Assembly: GCF_004364325.1 (NCBI RefSeq)
Contig: NZ_SOCP01000004.1
Coordinates: 186,001 to 250,000, forward strand
Length of the DNA stretch: 64,000 bases
From: Actinophytocola oryzae
GTDB taxonomy: Bacteria > Actinomycetota > Actinomycetes > Mycobacteriales > Pseudonocardiaceae
Direction of reading: 5' to 3'
In this document: positions 8,993-16,845 of the stretch, in pieces
Layout: each line of letters begins with the position of its first letter
Position numbering within the stretch: the first letter of the stretch is position 1
Position numbers and translations under genes: made by a program
The notes under the pieces: model-generated
The model's input: only the letters and a program-made list of their open reading frames with translations
Told to the model about the DNA's origin: nothing
Databases searched by the model: none

Positions 8993-10142
8993 GTCCGAGC
9001 TCCTGGTCGAGAAGTCCGCGAACCACCACGGTCGCCACGACAAGCTCATCACCATCGCGTCGGCGGTAGCCGCGCAGCCGTGGGACCTGGACGCCATCAT
9101 CGTGCCCACGGGGCGCAAGGCACCGGCCATGAAGCACTCGATCGAGCTGGCCGCGAAGTTGCACTGCACCCTGGTGGCGCTGTGCAGCAAGTGGTCCATC
9201 GCCACCGAGGTCGTCAAGCTCGCGCGACAGCATCCGGCGAAGGTGATCATCATCGACGCGACCGACCTGCCTCCCGCCATCCTGCCGCGCTTCAAGACCA
9301 GTGAGCTTCTCACTTCCACCCGGTTCAACCGAACGACCGACACGAGCCAGAAACGCAATCTCGGTCTGCTCCTCGCCCGTTTGTACGGCTGGCGGCGGGT
9401 CGTGTTCCTCGATGACGACATCACCATCCCCGATCACGAGGACCTGCGGATGGCAGCATGGCTCACCGAGGAGTACGCCGGTGTGGGACTGGCCATCGAC
9501 GTGAACGACCCGGAGAGCTTCCCCGACAACTCGGTCGTGTGTCACGCATACCGGGACGCGGGTGGTGACCAGGGAATGTTCATCGGTGGCGGTGCGCTCG
9601 CCGCTGGATCCGAACTGTTCTCGTCATTCTTTCCCAACATCTACAACGAGGACTGGTTCTTCCTGCTCGGCGAGAAGAGGCTGCGACCAGTCACCTTGAC
9701 CGGCAGGGCGCTGCAAAGGCCCTACGACCCGTTCGAGGACCGGCGCCGGGCGCAGGCGGAAGAGCTGGGGGACTGTCTGGCCGAAGGGCTTTTCTGGCTC
9801 CTCGATGCGGGCGGGTCCATCGCCGACACGGGGAAGCTCTACTGGGCGGAGTCCCTGAAACGGCGGCGCGACTTCATCGCGGAAGTGGTCCGCATGGTGA
9901 CCGCGATGAAGGGGCAGACCAGGAAGCAGCTGAAGATGCTGAATTCGCTGCAGGCGGCCAGGGCGCGGTGCGTCCGCATCACACCCACGCTTTGCGACGA
10001 CTACGTGTCGGCGTGGCAGGAGGATCGGGAGCGCTGGCGTGGTCATCTCGACATGTGCCAGGACAAGCATGGTTCGACCGATGTCGAGCAGGTGCTGTCG
10101 AACCTCGGGTTGGCGTCGCGATCGCGTTATCTGTGTTCCTGA
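8979..10142 (+). CDS. GT-A-fold glycosyltransferase-like protein
   Basis: This is a soluble protein of about 387 residues. Residues about 38-150 contain alternating strands (DAIIVPTG, KVIIIDATD) leading to QKRNLGLLLARLYGWRRVVFLDDDITI. The DDD at 145-147 matches the metal/nucleotide-sugar DxD site of GT-A glycosyltransferases, and EDW at 224-226 matches the catalytic ED-type motif of GT2-like enzymes. The C-terminal third is helical. There is no membrane segment. It starts with GTG inside the end of the XRE gene, so the two form one translational unit. The acceptor is unknown; it could be a small molecule or protein handled together with the XRE partner. Confidence 0.6.
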   Translation: MTLAESELLVEKSANHHGRHDKLITIASAVAAQPWDLDAIIVPTGRKAPAMKHSIELAAKLHCTLVALCSKWSIATEVVKLARQHPAKVIIIDATDLPPAILPRFKTSELLTSTRFNRTTDTSQKRNLGLLLARLYGWRRVVFLDDDITIPDHEDLRMAAWLTEEYAGVGLAIDVNDPESFPDNSVVCHAYRDAGGDQGMFIGGGALAAGSELFSSFFPNIYNEDWFFLLGEKRLRPVTLTGRALQRPYDPFEDRRRAQAEELGDCLAEGLFWLLDAGGSIADTGKLYWAESLKRRRDFIAEVVRMVTAMKGQTRKQLKMLNSLQAARARCVRITPTLCDDYVSAWQEDRERWRGHLDMCQDKHGSTDVEQVLSNLGLASRSRYLCS

Positions 10143-10630
10143 GCGAGCTCTTTGACCATCACTCGACAGATCTCGACCTGCCTCGGTGCCGTGCCGTCCG
10201 TGAAGGTGAGGCACGTGATGCGGGGGTGGGGCCAGTCCGCGTAGTCGAGCCGGCGGTACAGATGCGTCGCGACGTGGTTGTCCTGCTCGACGGCCAGTGC
10301 GACGCGACGGTGACCGAGGCTCGCCAGCTTCTGTTCGGCGGTCCTGACGAGCTTGGTGCCGTACCCTCTCCTGCGGTGGGCGGGGTGGATCTCGAGGTGG
10401 TTGATCAGCGGCGTCTTCGGCAGGTGAAGGCGGATCTCCGGCTCCTCGGCCGGTTCGAGCCACAGGTACACGTCGCCGATCGGCCGGGTGCCCTCCCAGG
10501 CGGTCAGCAGGACGCCGTGGTTGCGGGCCTGGCGTTCGAGGCGGTCGATGAAGAACGGTCGCTGGCCCATCTCCCCGGTGAGAGCGGCCAGGTCCGTTTC
10601 GCGGGCTTCTCGAATGTGTAACTCGCGCAT
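10127..10630 (-). CDS. GNAT-family N-acetyltransferase
   Basis: This acetyl-CoA-dependent acetyltransferase of 167 residues has the acetyl-CoA loop in EIHPAHRRRGYGTKLVRTAEQKL (about residues 91-113) and the AVEQDNHVATHLYRRLDY segment typical of motif B. The start is ATG at 10630; no clear ribosome-binding site precedes it. Its 3' end overlaps the end of the glycosyltransferase-like gene by 16 bases, tail to tail. The substrate is unknown. Confidence 0.8.
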   Translation of the reverse strand: MRELHIREARETDLAALTGEMGQRPFFIDRLERQARNHGVLLTAWEGTRPIGDVYLWLEPAEEPEIRLHLPKTPLINHLEIHPAHRRRGYGTKLVRTAEQKLASLGHRRVALAVEQDNHVATHLYRRLDYADWPHPRITCLTFTDGTAPRQVEICRVMVKELAQEHR

Positions 10631-10695
10631 GACTTACAGTCACATTAGCTCAAAGCCACGCATTCTCGGCATAAAGTCCAAAGTGGACATCGTGT

Positions 10696-11676
10696 TCAGG
10701 CTGCGGGGGCGCTGTCCCTGACCACGAGTGAGGTCGGGATGACCAGTGGCTCGTCGCGGAGGGGGCCGCCGGACAGGTGGGAGAGCAGCAGTGTCGCCGC
10801 CGCCTCGCCCATCTCCCTGGACGGTTGGCGAATCGTCGTCAGGGCCGGTTGTGTGTGGGCCGCGATGGCGATGTCGTCGAACCCGATCACCGCGACGTCG
10901 TCCGGGACCGTCAGGCCCGCGGCGCGTAGGCCGTCGAGCACGCCCACCGCCATCAGGTCGTTGTGGGCGAACACGCCGTCGAACGGGACGTCGCCCGCCA
11001 GTAGTTCCGTCACGGCCGACTGACCGCTGTCCCGGGTGAAGTCGCCCTCCACCGCGGGGACCGTGCCCGCCACCGACTGGAAGCCCGTCGAGCGGTCCTG
11101 GGTGCAGCCGAAGTCGCCGGGGCCCGTCACCATCGCCAGGCGGGAGCGGCCCAGCGACCGGAGGTGGGCCGCCGCGTCGGCGCCGCCGCGTGTGTTGCTC
11201 GTGGCCACGGACGGGAAGCCCGGGTGGTGACCACGGTCGTCGATCATGACCACCGGCAGGCCCGACTCGTGCAGGCTCGTGACATAGGGGAGCACGTCCG
11301 GGGGGACGACCATCAGCAGGCCGTCGAACGCGCTCGCCGACACGTGCCTGGCGAACCTCGCCAGTGACTCCTCGCCCCGGTTGACCGTGTGCAGCAACAG
11401 GCCGTAGCCGCGGGCCTCGAGGACGTCCGCGACGCCCTGCAGCACGTCGCCCATCCACGGCCACGTCAGGCCGGGGACCAGCATGCCGACCGTCTCCGCG
11501 CGCCCGCGCGCCAGCCCGACCGCGCGTGCGCTCGGGGTGTACCCGGTGGCCGCGATGACCTCGCGGACGCGGATGGCGGTCGCGGCGTCGACCTCGCCCT
11601 TGTTGTTGAGCACACGCGACACGGTCGTCTTGCTCACCCGTGCTCTTCTGGCGACCTCGGCGATCGTCACGCGCAT
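10696..11676 (-). CDS. LacI-family transcriptional regulator
   Basis: This is a sugar-responsive DNA-binding protein of about 326 residues. Residues 1-50 carry the LacI helix-turn-helix and hinge (VTIAEVARRARVSKTTVSRVLNNKGEVDAATAIRV is split here into helix and linker), followed by a periplasmic-binding-protein-like effector domain ending in VIGFDDIAIAAHTQPALTTIRQP. I start at MRVTIAEV (11676); upstream codons in the open frame are non-conserved. It is divergent from the SMP-30 gene with only 23 bp between start codons, so its operator must overlap both promoters and it likely regulates that lactonase. Confidence 0.9.
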   Translation of the reverse strand: MRVTIAEVARRARVSKTTVSRVLNNKGEVDAATAIRVREVIAATGYTPSARAVGLARGRAETVGMLVPGLTWPWMGDVLQGVADVLEARGYGLLLHTVNRGEESLARFARHVSASAFDGLLMVVPPDVLPYVTSLHESGLPVVMIDDRGHHPGFPSVATSNTRGGADAAAHLRSLGRSRLAMVTGPGDFGCTQDRSTGFQSVAGTVPAVEGDFTRDSGQSAVTELLAGDVPFDGVFAHNDLMAVGVLDGLRAAGLTVPDDVAVIGFDDIAIAAHTQPALTTIRQPSREMGEAAATLLLSHLSGGPLRDEPLVIPTSLVVRDSAPAA

Positions 11677-11699
11677 GTCGGTCAGGATACGGTCCAGGG

Positions 11700-12545
11700 G
11701 TGACGGTGGACGTGGTGTTGAGTACGGAAGCCCGTCTCGGTGAGGGCCCGGTGTGGGACGCACGCAGTTCGACGCTGCGCTGGGTGGACATCGAACGCGG
11801 GGAGGTCCACCGGTTCGACCCCGCCTCGGGCACCGACACGTTCTTCGAGGTCGGCGAGCGCGTCGGCACGGTCGCGGTGCGGGCGGCGGGTGGGCTGGTG
11901 CTGGCCACGCAGACCGGCCTCTACACGTGTCTGGACGACGGTGGCAGGCGGACGCGGCTGCACGAGGTCGACACCGACCCGCCCGGCGGCCGGTTCAACG
12001 ACGGCAAGGCCGACGCGTGGGGCCGCTTCTGGGCAGGCACGATGCTGGACCGCACCGACGGCGGGGCCGCTCTGTACCGGCTGGACCCGGACCACTCCCT
12101 GCACACGATGGCGACCGGGGTGTCCGTCTCGAACGGGCTCGGCTGGTCGCCGGACGGCGCGACGATGTACTACACGGACACGCGGACCGGCGGTGTCGAC
12201 GCGTTCGACCACGATCCGTCGACCGGTGACCTGGCCAACCGCAGGCGGCTGGTCGACGTCGACCGGGGGTGGCCGGACGGGATGACGGTCGACAGCGACG
12301 GTTGTCTGTGGGTGGCGTTGTGGGACGGGTGGGGTGTGCGGCGGTACGCCCCTGACGGGCGGTTGCTCAGCACGTTCGAGGTGCCGGCTCAGCGGGTGAC
12401 CTCGTGTGCGTTCGCCGGTACGACGCTGTATCTCACGACGGCCAGGATCGGCGTGCGGGATTTCGGGGACCAGCCGCTGGCCGGGTCGCTGTTCGCGTTG
12501 GATGCCGGTGTGACGGGCGTGCCTGCGGGGGAGTGGGCAGGATGA
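11700..12545 (+). CDS. SMP-30/gluconolactonase/LRE-family lactonase
   Basis: This is a six-bladed beta-propeller of about 281 residues, probably hydrolysing a sugar-acid lactone to the free aldonate. Family motifs are LGEGPVWDARSSTLRWVDI (metal-ligand Glu), GGRFNDGKADAWGRFWAGTM (Asn ligand), SNGLGWSPDGATMYYTDT and WPDGMTVDSDGCLWVALW (Asp ligand). The start is the GTG at 11700, directly after the divergent LacI start; an in-frame GTG two codons later is possible. With the LacI regulator it forms a small sugar-lactone unit. It could in principle serve fuconolactone or galactonolactone hydrolysis elsewhere in the window, but no link is visible. Confidence 0.85.
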   Translation: MTVDVVLSTEARLGEGPVWDARSSTLRWVDIERGEVHRFDPASGTDTFFEVGERVGTVAVRAAGGLVLATQTGLYTCLDDGGRRTRLHEVDTDPPGGRFNDGKADAWGRFWAGTMLDRTDGGAALYRLDPDHSLHTMATGVSVSNGLGWSPDGATMYYTDTRTGGVDAFDHDPSTGDLANRRRLVDVDRGWPDGMTVDSDGCLWVALWDGWGVRRYAPDGRLLSTFEVPAQRVTSCAFAGTTLYLTTARIGVRDFGDQPLAGSLFALDAGVTGVPAGEWAG

Positions 12546-12807
12546 CTGGCGTGAGGACCCGATGATCTCGCGCACCCGTTGGCGCGGACAGTTCGGCGGC
12601 TCGGTTTCCTGCCGCCAGACGGTTGATCTGTCGAGCGGTGAGACCGGTCTGGTCGGTGCCCGGTGGTCCGGTGACGGTCGCCGGGGTGGTTGCGGACCAG
12701 CCGGCCGCCGCGGCCGTTGCCTGCGCGCAGTGCCGCCCCAGGCGTGGCTCCGGATGGCAGGACACGACCAGTCACCTGATCGACGAGCCCGCACCGTGAG
12801 CCGAAAA
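12546..12807. other. Intergenic stretch without a recognisable gene
   Basis: Together with the adjacent repeat this gap is 393 bp. No reading frame has a recognisable domain or ribosome-binding site. At 12559-12580 the minus strand reads CCAACGGGTGCGCGAGATCATC, close to the terminal part of the 128-bp repeat, suggesting that the repeat copy at 12808 once had a longer flank or that a second partial end is present. Confidence 0.4.
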
Positions 12808-12935
12808 ATCTCGCGCGCGCGTTGCCCAGCCCCCACCCGATCCCGGGGGCGTCCCGCCTTGCCAGTCTACCGGTGGGGGGCTGTATGGCCTCGTTGTTAC
12901 CGGTGGGTTGTGGACAAGCCCGCTGCTGTGGACAA
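12808..12935 (-). repeat. Dispersed 128-bp repeat, copy 2, carrying two DnaA-box 9-mers
   Basis: This is the inverted partner of 1362-1489. On the minus strand it begins with TTGTCCACA (12935-12927) and again TTGTCCACA (12917-12909), the same 18-bp spacing, and then follows the same sequence with about five substitutions. It ends only three bases before the GTG start of the DUF202 gene, so its DnaA-box end lies in that gene's ribosome-binding and promoter region. Confidence 0.85.
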
Positions 12936-12938
12936 CTC

Positions 12939-13304
12939 GTGAACTGGCCCTCCCGCCTGCGGGAACGCGGCGAGGACCCCGATCCCCGGTTCAGCTTCGC
13001 GAACGAGCGGACCTTTCTCGCCTGGATCCGGACCGCGCTCGCACTCATGGCGGGCGGCATCGGGCTGGAGGCGTTCGCGCCGCCGCTCGCCGTGTCCGGG
13101 CTTCGACAGATCCTCGCCGGCCTCATGGTCCTCGCCGGCGTCGCGACCAGCGCGTTGGCCTTCCGCCGCTGGCTTCGGGCCGAGGAAGCCATGCGTGAGC
13201 GACGGTCCCTGCCCGTACCCCGGATCGCGCCCGTCCTCTCCTACGGTGTCGCGGTCGTCGCCTTGGCGATCTTCGTTCTCCTGGTGATCGCCAACCTTGG
13301 CTGA
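12939..13304 (+). CDS. DUF202 (YidH-like) small membrane protein
   Basis: This is a 121-residue inner-membrane protein with the DUF202 hallmark FANERTFLAWIRTALALMAGGIGLEAF at about residues 18-44, followed by three hydrophobic segments. The start is GTG at 12939, just after the repeat; the open frame extends through the repeat but that part is not protein-like. The stop overlaps the next DUF202 gene by eight bases. DUF202 pairs are common in actinobacteria; their function is not established. Confidence 0.85.
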   Translation: MNWPSRLRERGEDPDPRFSFANERTFLAWIRTALALMAGGIGLEAFAPPLAVSGLRQILAGLMVLAGVATSALAFRRWLRAEEAMRERRSLPVPRIAPVLSYGVAVVALAIFVLLVIANLG

Positions 13305-13608
13305 GACACCCGGCGCCCAGAACGAACGCACCTCCCTCGCCTGGGTGCGGACGGCACTCGGGCTCGTCGCCTGCGCGCTCCTCGCCGGCCGTCTCGCCGT
13401 CGAGCGTGGCCAGGGCTGGGCCGTCGGCGCCGCACTCGCCGCCGCGCTCCTGGCCGTCGGCGCACTCGGCTGGTCGCACGACCGCTACCGCCGCGCCCGT
13501 CGCCGTCTCGCGCGCCGCCAACCCGTCGACTACGCCCTGCCCGCCCTCGTGATGACGTTCGCCGCGGTGATCGTCGGTCTGCTCGGGTTGCTCCTCATCG
13601 CCGTCTGA
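13297..13608 (+). CDS. DUF202-family small membrane protein, second of the pair
   Basis: A 103-residue membrane protein with the family motif QNERTSLAWVRTALGLVACALLAGRLAVE near the N-terminus and two more hydrophobic segments. The start is a TTG at 13297 that overlaps the end of the preceding DUF202 gene, so both are likely produced together and may form a heteromer. It ends three bases before the convergent DUF1365 gene. Confidence 0.8.
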   Translation: MAETPGAQNERTSLAWVRTALGLVACALLAGRLAVERGQGWAVGAALAAALLAVGALGWSHDRYRRARRRLARRQPVDYALPALVMTFAAVIVGLLGLLLIAV

Positions 13609-13611
13609 AGC

Positions 13612-14298
13612 TCACACCTCGAAGTGCGGCTGCCTGCGCACGACCGGCAGCCCACGCAGCCACAGCGTGACGCCGTGTCGCTGGATCAGGAACCGTACCC
13701 GTTGGGGCAGCAGGAAAAGCGCCTCGCGGAGCACGAGTGCCGGGCGCGCCACCCCCACCCGGCGGCCGGTCAGTGTCGCCGTGAACGCGGGCTCGCCGTC
13801 CTGGTGGAGCACCACGGTCAGCGAGAGCCGCTCGTCCGGTGGCGGCAGCCGCATCCGGTAGTGCCCCGACACCTCGAGGAACGGCGACACGTAGAACTCC
13901 TTGCCCACGCCTGCCCGCCAGCGCTCGTCCGGCCGGAGCAGGTAGCAGTGCCGCTCGCCGTACGTGTTGTGGACTTCTGCCACCACACAGACGGGCGTCC
14001 CCTCATCGTCGTAGCACCAGTACACCGTGAGCGGGTTGAACGCGTAGCCGAACGTGCGTGGCGTCGTCAGCATCGACACCCTGGCCGGCGCCGCAATTCC
14101 TTGTGTCGCAAGCCATGCGTTCAGGTTCTCGCGGATCGGCCGGTCCGGTGACCCCAGGTGGTCCGCCGCACGGAACTCCAGCAGGCGCGAGCGCGGCATG
14201 TCGTCCAGGTCCACCAACCAGGTTTTCATCGAGTGGGTGAACTTTCTGGACAGTGCGCGGTGTCGCACGTGGGTCAGCCGCGCCGAGTACAGGATCAC
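13612..14298 (-). CDS. DUF1365 protein, lipid-modification cluster
   Basis: This protein of about 228 residues has the DUF1365 signature SARLTHVRHRALSRKF near the start, LLTTPRTFGYAFNPLTVYWCYD in the middle and EVHNTYGERHCYLL. Its GTG start overlaps the stop of the FAD oxidoreductase (GTGA), so it is translationally coupled. In many bacteria DUF1365, an FAD-dependent oxidoreductase and a CFA-synthase-like methyltransferase travel together. In alphaproteobacteria related genes belong to the singlet-oxygen regulon and to furan fatty acid formation. Its own biochemical step is unknown. Confidence 0.85.
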   Translation of the reverse strand: MILYSARLTHVRHRALSRKFTHSMKTWLVDLDDMPRSRLLEFRAADHLGSPDRPIRENLNAWLATQGIAAPARVSMLTTPRTFGYAFNPLTVYWCYDDEGTPVCVVAEVHNTYGERHCYLLRPDERWRAGVGKEFYVSPFLEVSGHYRMRLPPPDERLSLTVVLHQDGEPAFTATLTGRRVGVARPALVLREALFLLPQRVRFLIQRHGVTLWLRGLPVVRRQPHFEV

Positions 14299-15542
14299 CA
14301 GGCCACCCCGAACTCCGCCGCCGCCCGCACCCCCGACGCACAGCCGTCCTCGTGGAACCCCCAGCCGTGGTACGCGCCCGCGAACGTGGTCCTCCCGGTG
14401 CCGAGACTCGGCAGCGATCGTTGCGCCGCAACGGAGTCCCGTGTGTACACGGGGTGCTCGTAGGTCATCCTCGCGAGTACCGACGACGGGTCCACGCGAT
14501 CGGTCGCGTTCAGCGTCACCACGTACGGGCCCGGCTCGCCGAGCCGCATCAGCCGGTTCATGTCGTAGCTCACGATCACCCGCTCCGAGCCGGCGCAGCT
14601 GGGCTTGAGGTAGTTCCACGACGCCCGCGCGCCAGGCGACTCCGGCAGCAGCGACGCGTCGGTGTGCAGCCAGGTCTCGTTGCGGGAGTAGGTGAACGCG
14701 CCGAGCACCTGCTTCTCCTCCGGCGTGGCGTCGGCCAGCAGGTGCAGTGCCTGGTCGGCGTGGGTCGCGAGCACCACGCGGTCCACGACGTGGGCGGCAC
14801 CCGCGTCGTCGCGGATCTCCACGCCGGTGGGGAAGCGGCGGACCGAGCGCACCGGCGTGCCGACGTGGACGGCCGTCAGGTCCTTCGCGGCCCGCTCCAC
14901 GTACTCCCGTGACCCGCCGACGACCGTCCGCCACGTCGGCGAGCCGCCGACCGACAGCAGACCGTGGTGGGCGAGGAACTCGAACAGGTACCGCGCGGGG
15001 TAGGCACGGCTGACCTCCTCTGGCGCCGACCACACCGCCGACACCATCGGCAGCAGGAAGTGCTGGGTGAAGTACCGGGAGTAGCCCGCCGCGAACTCAC
15101 CCAGCGTGACGTCGTCGTCCCCGTCGCGCAGCACCCGTCGCGCGTCGCGGAAGTAGCGGGGGATCTCGGCCAGCATCCGCAGGTAGCGGCCGCGCACGAC
15201 GTTGTCGGCCCTCGGGAACAGGCCGGGCAACCTGCGGGCACCCGCGTACTCCAGCCCGCAGCCGAGGCAGCGCACGCTCATCGACATCTCCGACTCACGC
15301 GTGGTCACGCCCAGCTCGCCGAACAGCCGCAGCAGGTTGGGGTAGGTCCGCTCGTTGTGGACGATGAAGCCGCTGTCGACGGCGACCGTCCCGTTCTCGC
15401 CCGCGATGTCGTGGGTGTGCGCGTGCCCGCCGAGCCGGGGATCCGCCTCGAACAGGAACACGTCATAGCGGCGTTGCAGCAGGTAGGCGGCGGTGAGGCC
15501 GGCCACCCCGGCGCCGATAACGGCGACTGTCTCGGAAGTCAT
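14295..15542 (-). CDS. FAD-dependent amine-oxidase-like oxidoreductase, lipid-modification cluster
   Basis: This flavoprotein of about 415 residues has an N-terminal dinucleotide-binding motif VAVIGAGVAGLTAAYLLQRRYDVFLFE (GxGxxG at residues 10-15) and the amine-oxidase/desaturase-like GGHAHTHD and DSGFIVHNERTYPNLL segments. The ATG at 15542 is chosen because the flavin motif follows directly. It is divergent from the CFA-like methyltransferase gene with a 94-bp shared promoter region and is followed by DUF1365 in the same transcript. By analogy with the bacterial furan fatty acid pathway it may oxidise a methylated fatty acyl chain; this is inference. Confidence 0.85.
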   Translation of the reverse strand: MTSETVAVIGAGVAGLTAAYLLQRRYDVFLFEADPRLGGHAHTHDIAGENGTVAVDSGFIVHNERTYPNLLRLFGELGVTTRESEMSMSVRCLGCGLEYAGARRLPGLFPRADNVVRGRYLRMLAEIPRYFRDARRVLRDGDDDVTLGEFAAGYSRYFTQHFLLPMVSAVWSAPEEVSRAYPARYLFEFLAHHGLLSVGGSPTWRTVVGGSREYVERAAKDLTAVHVGTPVRSVRRFPTGVEIRDDAGAAHVVDRVVLATHADQALHLLADATPEEKQVLGAFTYSRNETWLHTDASLLPESPGARASWNYLKPSCAGSERVIVSYDMNRLMRLGEPGPYVVTLNATDRVDPSSVLARMTYEHPVYTRDSVAAQRSLPSLGTGRTTFAGAYHGWGFHEDGCASGVRAAAEFGVAW

Positions 15543-15636
15543 GTCGGTGGTTCGGTGCGGACCGTCATCCGGCTGGGTCCAATCCGCCCCCGGTCGCGCG
15601 CCGAACCACTCCACAGGGTGACGAAGGGAGTCTGAG

Positions 15637-16845
15637 GTGGGTAACGCGCTGCATCTGGTTCGCGCGCTGGAGGAGGCACTCGGCGGCGCTCTGCCGGTCG
15701 GTGTCCGGACCTGGGACGGGGGGAGGGCGGGTCCGGACACCGGTCCGACCGTGGTGATCAACAACCGTCGTGCGCTGCGCAGACTGCTCTGGTCGCCCGG
15801 CGAGCTGGGCCTCGCCCGCGCCTACGTGACGGGTGACCTCGACGTGGACGGCGACCTCAAGGAGGGGCTGCGGCGGTGCTGGTCGGCGGTCCGCGACAAG
15901 TCGCTGTCCCGACCGAGCCCGGCGCAGTTCGTGAGGCTCGCCACAGGGGCCGTCCGGCTCGGGGTGCTCGGCCTGCCGCCGCGGCCTCCGGTCCAGGAGG
16001 CCAGGCTCACCGGCAGGCTGCACGCCATCGGCCGCGACCGGGCCGCGATCAGCCACCACTACGACCTCGGCAACGACTTCTACGAGCTGATCCTCGACGC
16101 CGACCACATGGCGTACTCGTGTGCGTGGTGGGCCGACGGGGCGACCACGGTCGAGGAGGCGCAGCGGGCGAAGCTCGACATGGTCTGCCGCAACCTCGAG
16201 CTGAAGCCGGGCACGCGGATGCTCGACGTGGGCTGCGGGTGGGGTTCGCTCGTGCTGCACGCGGCCGCCGAGTACGGCGCCGAGGTCACCGGCGTGACGA
16301 TCTCCCGCGCGCAGTACAACTTCGTGACGCGCCGCGCCCGCGAGCGTGGTCTGGACCACCTGGTGACGGTGCGGCTGCAGGACTACCGGCACGTCGACGA
16401 CGGGCCCTACGACGTGGTGTCGTCGATCGAGATGGGCGAGCACGTCGGCGAGGAGAACTACCCGGCCTACGTGGCGGTCCTGCGTCGGAACCTGCGTGAG
16501 GACGGGCGGCTCGTGCTGCAGCAGATGTCACGTGGGGCGGTGGCGCCGGGCGGCGGCGCGTTCATCGAGTCCTACATCGCGCCGGACATGACCATGCGGC
16601 CACTGCACCGGACCCTGGCCCACCTGGCGGGAGCCGGCTTCGAGATCCGCGAGGTGCTCGCCATGCGGGAGCACTACGTCAGGACGATCGACGCGTGGGC
16701 GGCCACACTGGAGGAGAGGTGGGACGAGGTCGTCGCGCGGGTCGGGCTCGGCTGGGCACGCGTGTGGCGGCTGTACATGGCCGGTTCGGCGTTGGCGTTC
16801 GAGGAGAAGCGTATGGGTGTCGACCTCGTCATCGCGGTGGCGTGA
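15637..16845 (+). CDS. Cyclopropane-fatty-acyl-phospholipid synthase-family methyltransferase
   Basis: This 402-residue SAM-dependent enzyme transfers a methyl(ene) group to an unsaturated membrane phospholipid. The SAM motif MLDVGCGWGSLVLHAA begins at residue 195, preceded by the CFA-specific SHHYDLGNDFYELILD and YSCAWW sequences and followed by SIEMGEHVG. The GTG start at 15637 has AAGGGAG eight bases upstream. It abuts the DUF1295 gene with no gap. The product could be a cyclopropane, methyl-branched or furan fatty acid precursor; the family cannot be resolved by eye. Confidence 0.9.
   Translation: MGNALHLVRALEEALGGALPVGVRTWDGGRAGPDTGPTVVINNRRALRRLLWSPGELGLARAYVTGDLDVDGDLKEGLRRCWSAVRDKSLSRPSPAQFVRLATGAVRLGVLGLPPRPPVQEARLTGRLHAIGRDRAAISHHYDLGNDFYELILDADHMAYSCAWWADGATTVEEAQRAKLDMVCRNLELKPGTRMLDVGCGWGSLVLHAAAEYGAEVTGVTISRAQYNFVTRRARERGLDHLVTVRLQDYRHVDDGPYDVVSSIEMGEHVGEENYPAYVAVLRRNLREDGRLVLQQMSRGAVAPGGGAFIESYIAPDMTMRPLHRTLAHLAGAGFEIREVLAMREHYVRTIDAWAATLEERWDEVVARVGLGWARVWRLYMAGSALAFEEKRMGVDLVIAVA

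Noticed and set aside
9624..10643. 339-codon minus-strand frame over the glycosyltransferase and GNAT genes
   Set aside because: Pro/Arg-rich shadow; the GNAT in another frame has clear family motifs.
11700..12545. SMP-30 protein as the missing fuconolactonase
   Set aside because: It lies 45 kb from the fuc genes with its own LacI regulator and lacks the shared operator; no evidence ties it to that pathway.
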